In this document: one piece after another, positions 1 through 5,724 of the stretch
How positions within the stretch are numbered: position 1 is the stretch's first letter
Layout of the letters: each line of letters begins with the position of its first letter
DNA from: Halobacteriales archaeon QH_10_67_13
GTDB lineage: Archaea > Halobacteriota > Halobacteria > Halobacteriales > Haloarculaceae
DNA length: 6,356 nt
Assembly (NCBI GenBank): GCA_003021335.1
Contig: PXQL01000056.1
Location: forward strand, 1-6,356
Direction: 5' to 3'
The notes under the pieces: generated by a model
Told to the model about the DNA's origin: nothing
What the model saw: only the letters and a program-made list of their open reading frames with translations
Databases searched by the model: none
Translations under genes and position numbers: made by a program

Positions 1-67
1 ACACCCCGGCCAGCCGCAGGGAGTCCTCCGCGACCCGGTAGGGCACCGATCGGGGGTGGAGGTTCAT
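1..67 (-). CDS. PH-domain membrane protein (YdbT-like), 5' end only
   Basis: Only the first 22 codons lie in the window, reading [20 protein letters not shown] and then GV before the edge. The ATG at 67-65 overlaps the TGA of the upstream gene at 66-64 as ATGA, which indicates translational coupling and fixes the start. An N-terminus of the 'LHP-S-PYR' kind, followed by what should become a membrane segment, is typical of the larger, multi-domain PH (DUF304/bPH2, YdbT-like) membrane proteins. In many bacteria and archaea these are encoded directly after a smaller single-domain PH protein (YdbS-like), which is exactly what precedes it here. The family call is an inference from a short peptide plus context. 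No biochemical role can be given; such proteins are integral membrane proteins of poorly known function. Confidence 0.6.
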   Translation of the reverse strand, partial: MNLHPRSVPYRVAEDSLRLAGV

Positions 68-723
68 AACGCGTCGCCACCCTCCGCCTCGATGGCGAGT
101 TCCTTCACGCGCTGTTGGAGGTCCTGGGCCTGTTCGGGCGTGAGCCCTGGGATCGAGACGTCAGCGCCCCGCGAGCCGGCGGTATAGACCACGAGCGTCG
201 ACAGCCCGAGCGCTCGCTCGAGCGGGCTCCGGCTGGTGTCGACGTGCTGGATTCGGACGTACGGTACGAGCGTCCGAACGTGGGTGGTGACGCCCCGCTC
301 TAAGTAGAGAGCGTCGGCCCGCACCTGATACACCCACGCGCGGTAGCGCAACACCACCCAGACGAGCCCGACGACCAGCACGCCGCCGCTGATCGCCGGC
401 GCGACCACGGGATCGATCTCGGCCGCCCCGGCACCCGCGGCGGCGGCGACGCCCAGGATGAGACTCGCGATCCCTACCCGGAGTCCCCAGTGGAGCTGGA
501 CCGTCGTGCTGATCGACCGGCGTTCGGTCGTGTACGAGTCGATCTCGGCCGCCTCGGACCGGTCCCGTCGGTCGTCTCCGTTCGTCGCCGGCCGCGTCCC
601 GTTCGAGAGCGGGCTCTCGCCGGCGTCAACGCCCTCGTCGTCCCCGTCGACCGTCGAGTTTCCCCCCTCGACCCCCGCCTCGGAGTCGACGTCGGGGTCG
701 CGCTCTCCGTCGCCGCCAGTCAT
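64..723 (-). CDS. Membrane protein with bacterial PH (bPH2/DUF304) domain
   Basis: This 219-residue protein has three parts. Residues 1 to about 70 are acidic, polar and probably disordered. Two hydrophobic segments follow at about 82-101 and 106-125, forming a membrane hairpin. A bPH2 domain fills about 126-215, with the family signatures [20 protein letters not shown] (126-145), [21 protein letters not shown] (153-173) and a closing [11 protein letters not shown]. The C-terminal half matches the usual haloarchaeal YdbS-like PH proteins closely; the 70-residue acidic leader is longer than I would expect for them. The ATG at 723 is the only good start and has a TATA-like element 25-31 bases upstream. 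It is probably co-transcribed with the PH gene that starts inside its stop codon. The pair probably forms a membrane complex, but its role is unknown and that is inference. Confidence 0.88.
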   Translation of the reverse strand: MTGGDGERDPDVDSEAGVEGGNSTVDGDDEGVDAGESPLSNGTRPATNGDDRRDRSEAAEIDSYTTERRSISTTVQLHWGLRVGIASLILGVAAAAGAGAAEIDPVVAPAISGGVLVVGLVWVVLRYRAWVYQVRADALYLERGVTTHVRTLVPYVRIQHVDTSRSPLERALGLSTLVVYTAGSRGADVSIPGLTPEQAQDLQQRVKELAIEAEGGDAL

Positions 724-747
724 TGTCGATCGTTGGGTGCGACGGGT

Positions 748-754
748 GTTAAGA
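748..754 (-). promoter_or_regulatory. TATA-like element of the PH-domain operon
   Basis: On the minus strand this reads TCTTAAC and lies 25-31 bases ahead of the ATG at 723, the position expected for a leaderless or nearly leaderless archaeal transcript. It is one half of a divergent promoter pair in the 83-base gap (724-806). Call is by position and composition only. Confidence 0.45.
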
Positions 755-775
755 CCGCTGATCGGGTCGAACGGC

Positions 776-783
776 TTTCATAT
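776..783 (+). promoter_or_regulatory. TATA-like element of coaBC
   Basis: The sequence TTTCATAT is an AT-rich island in GC-rich DNA, 24-31 bases before the coaBC ATG at 807. It is preceded by CGAACGG at 768-774, which sits where the archaeal BRE would be. No Shine-Dalgarno sequence is obvious near the ATG, which fits a leaderless mRNA. The two divergent elements are only about 21 bases apart, so the two transcription complexes could interfere with each other. Confidence 0.55.
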
Positions 784-806
784 CCCTGCCTCCAAGGCGG
801 AATAAG

Positions 807-1964
807 ATGGAGGCGCTGACAGACGCGAACGTCGCGCTGGGCGTGACCGGGTCGATCGCGGCGGTCAAGACCGTCGAGCTGGCCCACGAGTTGCGCCGCC
901 AGGGGGCGTCGGTTCGAGCGCTCACGACTCCGGACGCGACCGGGATCATCCACCCGTGGGCGCTCGAGTTCGCGACCGAGCGGCCGGTCGTCACCGAGAT
1001 TACCGGCGCGGTCGAGCACGTCGAGCTGTGCGGTCGAGAGGGGTGGGCCGACGTGCTGTTGATCGCCCCCGCGACGGCAAACACCGTCGGCAAGATCGCG
1101 GCCGCCGTCGACGACACGCCGGTGACTACGGCCGCAACCACGGCGCTTGGCGCGGGGCTGCCGGTGGTGATCGCCCCGGCGATGCACGAGCCGATGTACG
1201 ACCACCCGGGCGTGATCGACGCGCTCGACCGGCTCGAGGAGTGGGGGGTTCAGTTTGTCGCCCCTCACATCGAGGAGGGAAAGGCGAAGATCGCGAGCGC
1301 CCCGGCGGTCGTCGCCGAGCTCGCCCGGGCGAGTGCACCGGATCCCCTCGCCGGTCGAACCGTCGTCGTCACCGCTGGAGCCACCACCGAGTCGATCGAC
1401 CCGATCCGAACGCTGTCGAACCGCGCCTCCGGCCGGACCGGACGGGCCGTCGCGCGGGCCTGCTACGCGCTCGGAGCGGACGTGGTCGTGGTCCAGAACG
1501 GGCCCGAGTTGCCCTGGGCCGAGACCGAGGCAGTCGAGAGCGCCGCCGAGATGCGAGCGGCCGTCGAGGCCCACGCCCCGATGGCCGACGCGGTGGTCTC
1601 GGCGGCGGCGATCGCCGACTACACCGTCGACACTGCCCCCGAGAAGCTCCGCTCCGGACGGGGAGAGCTCGTCGTGGAACTCGAGCCGACGCCGAAGCTG
1701 ATCGACGCGGTCGCGGCGGAGCACGACCTCGCGGTCGTCGGGTTCAAAGCCGAGACCGGCGGCGACGACGCGGACCTGATCGCCCGGACTCGCGAGCTAC
1801 AAGAGCGGGCCGGACTGGCCTTCGCCGTCGGCAACGACGCCTCCGTGATGGGCGAGTCAGAGACCCGCGCCGTGCTCGTCGACGGCGCCGAGTCGACCTG
1901 GGTCGAGGGCTCCAAAGCCGCCCTGGGCCGGCGGGTGGCGGAACGGCTCGCCGCGGCGCTGTAG
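807..1964 (+). CDS. coaBC: CoaBC: phosphopantothenoylcysteine decarboxylase / phosphopantothenate-cysteine ligase
   Basis: This bifunctional cytosolic flavoprotein of coenzyme A synthesis joins 4'-phosphopantothenate to cysteine using a nucleotide triphosphate (CoaB), then decarboxylates the product to 4'-phosphopantetheine (CoaC). At 385 residues it is near the usual 390-410. The CoaC half (about 1-175) has the FMN-binding start GVTGSIAAVKTVEL (12-25), a candidate catalytic His71 in VEHVEL, PATANTVGKIA (88-98) and PAMHEPMY (124-131). The last corresponds to the PxMNxxMW motif of E. coli Dfp, with His where the active-site Asn is expected. The flap at about 155-166 (EEGKAKIASAP) has no Cys in the place of Dfp Cys158. 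The CoaB half (about 184-385) shows the nucleotide-binding loop with SNRASGRTG (204-212), AAAIADY (266-272), Lys280, PTPKLI (294-299) and VGFKAET (311-317). The ATG at 807 suits the TATA-like element upstream. Identification is firm; the motif differences may be normal for archaea. Confidence 0.96.
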   Translation: MEALTDANVALGVTGSIAAVKTVELAHELRRQGASVRALTTPDATGIIHPWALEFATERPVVTEITGAVEHVELCGREGWADVLLIAPATANTVGKIAAAVDDTPVTTAATTALGAGLPVVIAPAMHEPMYDHPGVIDALDRLEEWGVQFVAPHIEEGKAKIASAPAVVAELARASAPDPLAGRTVVVTAGATTESIDPIRTLSNRASGRTGRAVARACYALGADVVVVQNGPELPWAETEAVESAAEMRAAVEAHAPMADAVVSAAAIADYTVDTAPEKLRSGRGELVVELEPTPKLIDAVAAEHDLAVVGFKAETGGDDADLIARTRELQERAGLAFAVGNDASVMGESETRAVLVDGAESTWVEGSKAALGRRVAERLAAAL

Positions 1965-1979
1965 TCGACAGACGGCAGG

Positions 1980-1986
1980 TTTTTTG
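1980..1986 (+). promoter_or_regulatory. T-tract: TATA-like element of the phosphoribosyltransferase gene, possibly coaBC terminator
   Basis: TTTTTTG lies 24-30 bases before the ATG at 2010, in the position of an archaeal TATA box. It also lies 15 bases after the coaBC stop, where a T-run can end archaeal transcription. The 45-base gap (1965-2009) contains nothing else I can name. The promoter role seems more likely from spacing; a dual role is possible. Confidence 0.45.
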
Positions 1987-2009
1987 TCCTCAGTTGCGGT
2001 ACCCACCTC

Positions 2010-2579
2010 ATGGACCGCCTCCAGGAGTCGTTGCTCGAGGCCCCGATCATCCAGAAGGGCGACTATCACTACTTCGTGCATCCGATCAGCGACGGCGTGC
2101 CGATGTTGCGCCCGGAGTTGCTCCGGGAGATCGTGATCGGCATCATCCGCAAGGCCGATCTCGACCGGGTCGATAAGATCGTCGCCCCCGAGGCGATGGG
2201 CATTCACATCTCGACTGCCGTCTCGCTGATGACCGACATCCCGCTCGTGGTGGTTCGCAAACGCGAGTACGGGCTCGATGATGAGGTTTCGATCTCGCAG
2301 GTGACCGGCTACTCCGAGAGCGAGATGTACATAAACGACGTCAACTCCGGCGACCGACTGCTGGTGCTCGATGACGTGCTCTCGACCGGCGGGACCCTCT
2401 CCGCGCTTCTGACCGCCCTCGACGGCATCGGCGCGACGATCGCGGACACGGTCGTCGTGATCAAGAAAGTCGGCGGCGGAAACGAACTCGAAGAGACCGG
2501 GTTCGACGCAAAGACGCTGATAAACGTCGATGTCGTCGACGGTGAGGTCGTGATCGTCGACCCCGACGGTGACGACTGA
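2010..2579 (+). CDS. HGPRTase-like purine phosphoribosyltransferase
   Basis: This 189-residue type I phosphoribosyltransferase belongs to the archaeal hypoxanthine/guanine (HGPRTase-like) family. The family transfers ribose 5-phosphate from PRPP to a purine base in the cytosol, mainly for salvage. The sequence opens with [31 protein letters not shown], strongly characteristic of this archaeal group. It then has [12 protein letters not shown] (56-67), a basic RKREYG patch (83-88) that should contact pyrophosphate, and the PRPP-binding loop [18 protein letters not shown] (117-134) with the acidic pair Asp121-Asp122. Length is normal for the family. The ATG at 2010 sits 24 bases after the T-tract. 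The base used could be hypoxanthine, guanine or adenine: haloarchaea carry several paralogues and the specificity cannot be read here. Its last 11 bases overlap the start of the glycosyltransferase gene, so the two are probably co-transcribed, though no functional link is evident. Confidence 0.92.
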   Translation: MDRLQESLLEAPIIQKGDYHYFVHPISDGVPMLRPELLREIVIGIIRKADLDRVDKIVAPEAMGIHISTAVSLMTDIPLVVVRKREYGLDDEVSISQVTGYSESEMYINDVNSGDRLLVLDDVLSTGGTLSALLTALDGIGATIADTVVVIKKVGGGNELEETGFDAKTLINVDVVDGEVVIVDPDGDD

Positions 2580-3816
2580 CCGGGACCGAACCGGTCTCTT
2601 GTTGGGATCCCCGGACGTGATCGATCGTCGTCTGACCGCTCGGCTCGTCCTCGCGGCCGGTGTGTTGCTTGGACTCGGGACCGCGGCCGACCTCCTCCTG
2701 CGTGTCCCCGAGCAGGTCGGTCTCGCCTCGGACGTCTACGCCACCGCGGGGCGGGCGCTGCTCGACGGCCAGCCAGTCTACGAGGCGGCGCCGGCGGCCC
2801 ACCCAGGGTACCGGTACCTGTACCCGCCGATCGTCGCGCTCGCCTTCGTTCCCCACGCCCTGATCGGCCAGACGGGGGCGCTCGCGATCCAGACGGGGCT
2901 GAACGTCCTCGCCGGCCTCGGGACGGCGCTCGTGATCTATCGTGCGCTCGCCCGCCGGGGCGTCGGGGTGACGGGTGTCGACTTCGGGCTGCTTGTCGGG
3001 ACGGTCCTTCTATCGACGCACGGGAGCGGCCACCTAATCAACGGTCAGACGACCGCCTGGGTCGCGTTCGCCGTCGCGGCGGGCTTTGCCGCGCTCGACC
3101 GGCGCCGCGAGCACCTCGCTGGGGCTGCCTTCGCCGGGGCGGCGTTGATCAAGGTCTTTCCGGCCGCCGTCGGCTTCTGGCTGCTCCGTGCCCGAGCCCG
3201 GCGGGCCGTCGGCGTCGCGCTCGCGGTCGGGGTGGCCGGGTTGCTCGCCGGGCTCGCCCTCGGCGTCGAGCAGACCGCGGCGTACGTCGAGGAGGTGTTG
3301 CTCGGACGTTTCGAGGATCGCACGTTCGACGGCCGCCCCGAGCCGACAGACAGCGCCGGGGGTGCACAACGACAGGTCGCCGCCCTGTTCGGGCTTGGCT
3401 CCCCGGCGACCGCCCTGGTCGCGATTGCGGTCCTCGCGCCGGCGCTTGTGGCGGTGTACGCCGGCGTCGACCTCGAGGACGACGCCGACCGGCAGGCCGG
3501 GGCGCTGGCGACCCTCGCCGTGACGCTGCTCGCGCTCCCGCTTCAGCCCCGGTACGCGCTCGTTTTCCTTTACCCGCTCGCTGTGTTGCTCTACACGCTC
3601 CCCGGCGGGCGCGCCCGGACAGTACTACTCTTTGCAACCGCGGTGTCGTTCGTCCGCCTGGGGTACGAGGCGGTGCGCGGCTTGACCGACGGGGTCGACG
3701 CGACAGTTCTCGAGGCGGGTCTCGTGGCCCTGCGGGCCGGACTCACGGTCGTCCAGCCGCCGACGCTTGGGACGTGGCTGCTCGTGCTCGCGGCGGTGCT
3801 GATCGTCCGACGGTGA
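2569..3816 (+). CDS. GT87 (DUF2029) family membrane glycosyltransferase
   Basis: This 415-residue hydrophobic protein has about ten or more membrane segments, the first near residues 25-45 and the last near 401-413. It matches the GT87/DUF2029 family of GT-C-fold enzymes, which transfer mannose or other sugars from polyprenyl-phosphate carriers on the outer face of the membrane. Supporting signatures are [19 protein letters not shown] (54-72) in the first extracytoplasmic loop, [15 protein letters not shown] (81-95), INGQTTAW (157-164) and [15 protein letters not shown] (192-206). Asp55 follows TM1, where GT-C enzymes keep the catalytic acidic residue; mycobacterial PimE uses an Asp in a comparable place. 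The chosen start is GTG at 2569, inside the last codons of the phosphoribosyltransferase gene. A second GTG at 2617 would remove 16 polar residues and the overlap, and cannot be excluded. Sugar and acceptor are unknown; archaeal glycolipid or S-layer glycan synthesis is a reasonable guess. Confidence 0.85.
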   Translation: MTTDRDRTGLLLGSPDVIDRRLTARLVLAAGVLLGLGTAADLLLRVPEQVGLASDVYATAGRALLDGQPVYEAAPAAHPGYRYLYPPIVALAFVPHALIGQTGALAIQTGLNVLAGLGTALVIYRALARRGVGVTGVDFGLLVGTVLLSTHGSGHLINGQTTAWVAFAVAAGFAALDRRREHLAGAAFAGAALIKVFPAAVGFWLLRARARRAVGVALAVGVAGLLAGLALGVEQTAAYVEEVLLGRFEDRTFDGRPEPTDSAGGAQRQVAALFGLGSPATALVAIAVLAPALVAVYAGVDLEDDADRQAGALATLAVTLLALPLQPRYALVFLYPLAVLLYTLPGGRARTVLLFATAVSFVRLGYEAVRGLTDGVDATVLEAGLVALRAGLTVVQPPTLGTWLLVLAAVLIVRR

Positions 3817-3824
3817 CCGAACGG

Positions 3825-3830
3825 TTATGA
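3825..3830 (+). promoter_or_regulatory. TATA-like element of panB
   Basis: TTATGA lies 23-28 bases before the panB ATG at 3853, in the 36-base gap after the glycosyltransferase stop. The 7-mer CGAACGG (3818-3824) touches it on the upstream side and is identical to the 7-mer before the coaBC element. The spacing suggests panB has its own leaderless transcript, but read-through from upstream is not excluded. Confidence 0.45.
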
Positions 3831-3852
3831 CCCGCCCTGTCTAGCCCGGGGT

Positions 3853-4665
3853 ATGACCACCGTACGGGACCTTCGAGACGCGGACGAGCCGATCACGATG
3901 CTGACCGCCTACGACGCCGTCACCGCGGAGCTGGTCGCACGGGCCGGCGTCGACGTGATCCTGGTCGGGGACAGCATGGGAAACGCCGTCCTGGGCTACG
4001 ACTCGACGCTGCCGGTCACCGTCGACGAGGTCGCCTCCCGGACCGCGGCAGTCGCCCGCGGGGCCGACGAGCCGCTCGTGGTGGCGGACATGCCCTTTCT
4101 CTCGGTCGGCGTCGAGGAGGCCGACAGCATCGACAACGCCGGCCGGATGCTCAAGGAAGCCGGAGCCGAGGCGGTCAAAATCGAGTCGAATGAACACACT
4201 GTCGAGCTGACCGACCAGCTGACCGCGCTCGGGATACCGGTGATGGCCCACGTCGGCCTGACCCCACAGAGTGTCAACCAGACCGGCTACGCACGCCAGG
4301 GCACCGAGCCAGAGGAGGCCCGCGAGATCGCCCGGCTGGCCCGCGAGCACGAGCGCGCTGGCGCTTTCGCCTGCGTGCTCGAACACATCCCCTCGAACCT
4401 GGCCGCCGAAATTACCGACGAGCTGTCGATCCCGACGATGGGTATCGGCGCCGGTCCGGCCTGTGACGGCCAGGTGCTCGTGATCACCGACGTGCTCGGC
4501 CTCTCGGAGCACCCGCCGCCGTTCGCGGAGGCGTTCGGCGACGCCCGCGGCGAGATCGAGTCGGCGGTTGCCGAGTACGCCGAGGCCGTCGAGTCCGGCC
4601 GGTTCCCGGCCGAGGAGCACGGTCACGAAGCCCCGGAACTCGACGACCTCGATGAGCTGTACTGA
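3853..4665 (+). CDS. panB: PanB: 3-methyl-2-oxobutanoate (ketopantoate) hydroxymethyltransferase
   Basis: PanB transfers a hydroxymethyl group from 5,10-methylene-tetrahydrofolate, or an archaeal pterin equivalent, to 2-oxoisovalerate. The product, ketopantoate, is the first committed intermediate toward pantoate and coenzyme A. At 270 residues it matches the usual 260-280 (E. coli 264). The motifs follow the TIM-barrel order: MLTAYDAVTAEL (16-27), VGDSMGNAVLGYDSTLPVT (38-56) with metal ligand Asp40, VADMPF (77-82) with metal ligand Asp79, EAVKIE (106-111) with Lys109, PVMAHVGLTPQS (129-140) with His133, VLEHIP (175-180) with the probable catalytic Glu177, and MGIGAGPACDGQVLV (196-210). All expected active-site residues appear to be present. 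The start is the ATG at 3853. In archaea ketopantoate is then reduced and passed through pantoate kinase and phosphopantothenate synthetase before CoaBC, encoded upstream in this window, acts. Confidence 0.97.
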   Translation: MTTVRDLRDADEPITMLTAYDAVTAELVARAGVDVILVGDSMGNAVLGYDSTLPVTVDEVASRTAAVARGADEPLVVADMPFLSVGVEEADSIDNAGRMLKEAGAEAVKIESNEHTVELTDQLTALGIPVMAHVGLTPQSVNQTGYARQGTEPEEAREIARLAREHERAGAFACVLEHIPSNLAAEITDELSIPTMGIGAGPACDGQVLVITDVLGLSEHPPPFAEAFGDARGEIESAVAEYAEAVESGRFPAEEHGHEAPELDDLDELY

Positions 4666-4704
4666 TCGGTCGACGGCCGCCGGACTCCCCGCGAAACCGA
4701 CAGC

Positions 4705-4711
4705 CGTTTTC
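4705..4711 (+). promoter_or_regulatory. TATA-like element of the old yellow enzyme gene
   Basis: CGTTTTC at this place is 24-30 bases before the GTG at 4735 and is the only AT-rich patch in the 69-base gap after panB (4666-4734). The spacing matches the other promoter-like elements of the window. A small GC-rich inverted stretch near 4671-4683 is not convincing as a terminator. Confidence 0.4.
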
Positions 4712-5195
4712 GTCTCGCCCGCCCACGTTGGGGCGTGACGACGGACCTGTTTACGCCGCTCGCACTGCGCGAGACGAGGATTCCTAACCGGCTGATGGTC
4801 TCCCCAATGTGTCAGTACTCCGCCGAGGCGGGGCTCGCAACCGAGTGGCACCACGTTCACCTCGGCTCCCGGGCGGTCGGCGGCGCCGGCCTGGTGATGG
4901 CCGAGGCGACGGCCGTTGAGGCCCGCGGACGGATCTCTCCGGCCGACCTGGGGATCTGGACCGACGAGCAGACGGATGCCCTCGCCCGGACGGCATCGTT
5001 CGTCGACGACCAGGGGGCTGTTCCGGGGATCCAGCTCGCTCACGCCGGCCGGAAGGCCTCGACCGCGTCGCCACGGGCGGGCGGCGGCCCGCTCGCCCCG
5101 GCTGAGGGCGGGTGGCCGGTCGTCGCACCGAGCGGCGACCCCTGGCCCCACGACGACCCAGTGCCGACCCGGCGGCTCTCGACCGACGAGATCGC

Positions 5196-5252
5196 GGCGA
5201 TCGTCGGCCGGGAGTTTCTACGAGATCCGTACTTCGGGCACACGGCCGCGCG
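5196..5252 (+). repeat. Direct repeat copy 1 (57 bases), displaced into the middle of the old yellow enzyme gene
   Basis: Bases 5196-5252 are identical over 57 positions to 5611-5667, an offset of 415. Matching stops at both ends: C versus T at 5195/5610 and G versus A at 5253/5668. In the frame of the 5' part it encodes IVGREFLRDPYFGHTAAR, a peptide that belongs at the C-terminal FMN-binding end of this family and is out of place here. This copy is therefore the derived one. Its left edge (GGCGATCGTCGG) encodes the IVG that follows EIAA, residues also plausible in the original gene, so short homology there may have guided the event. Confidence 0.95.
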
Positions 5253-5610
5253 GTCGGAGCCGGCTGGTCCGGGAGGTGACCCGCGCGGTCCGCGAGGTCT
5301 GGCCCGACGGGCAGCCCGTCTTCGTCCGGATCTCCGCGACCGACTGGCTCTCCGACCGCGACTCTTGGACCGTCGCACAGTCCGTCCGCCTGGCCGACCG
5401 GCTGGCCGAGGACGGCGCCGACCTCATCGACGTCTCGAGCGGCGGTATCGTCCCCGAGAGCGCCCCCGAGACGACCGGTCCCAACTACCAGCTCCCGCTG
5501 GCCGAGCGGATCGGCGAGGAGACCGACTCCGAGATCGCCGTCGGGACGGTCGGCGGCATCACGACTCCTCAGCAGGCCGACGCCGTGATCCGCAACGACC
5601 GGGCGGCACT

Positions 5611-5667
5611 GGCGATCGTCGGCCGGGAGTTTCTACGAGATCCGTACTTCGGGCACACGGCCGCGCG
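5611..5667 (+). repeat. Direct repeat copy 2 (57 bases), native location
   Basis: This is the presumed donor of the copy at 5196-5252. It encodes the same peptide in the frame of the 3' part, between RNDRAAL and ELDATDRARAP, which is where old yellow enzymes of the YqjM type carry their GRE-LRDPY motif. Perfect identity over 57 bases implies that the duplication is recent or artefactual. Confidence 0.95.
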
Positions 5668-5724
5668 AGAACTGGATGCGACCGATCGAGCCCGCGCGCC
5701 CGTCCAGTACCGCGAGTGGGTCCA

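Noticed and set aside
720..1724. A 334-codon minus-strand open frame across coaBC
   Set aside because: It is antisense to a gene with clear family motifs, is Arg and Gly rich and has no recognisable motif; GC-rich genomes give such shadow frames routinely.
4666..4734. An intrinsic terminator hairpin after panB
   Set aside because: Only short GC-rich self-complementary stretches are present, and the T-run at 4707-4710 fits a TATA position better.
3841..5151. A 436-codon minus-strand open frame across panB and the old yellow enzyme gene
   Set aside because: It is antisense to two recognised genes and lacks the acidic composition of the real proteins here. No motif supports it.
5240..5260. Programmed frameshifting that would fuse the two halves of the old yellow enzyme
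   Set aside because: There is no slippery run at the junction, and joining the frames would still leave the His-pair region missing.
5196..5667. The two 57-base repeats as ends of a mobile element or att sites
   Set aside because: The DNA between them is the gene's own coding sequence. There is no integrase, transposase or inverted terminal repeat, and the second copy is the native gene end.
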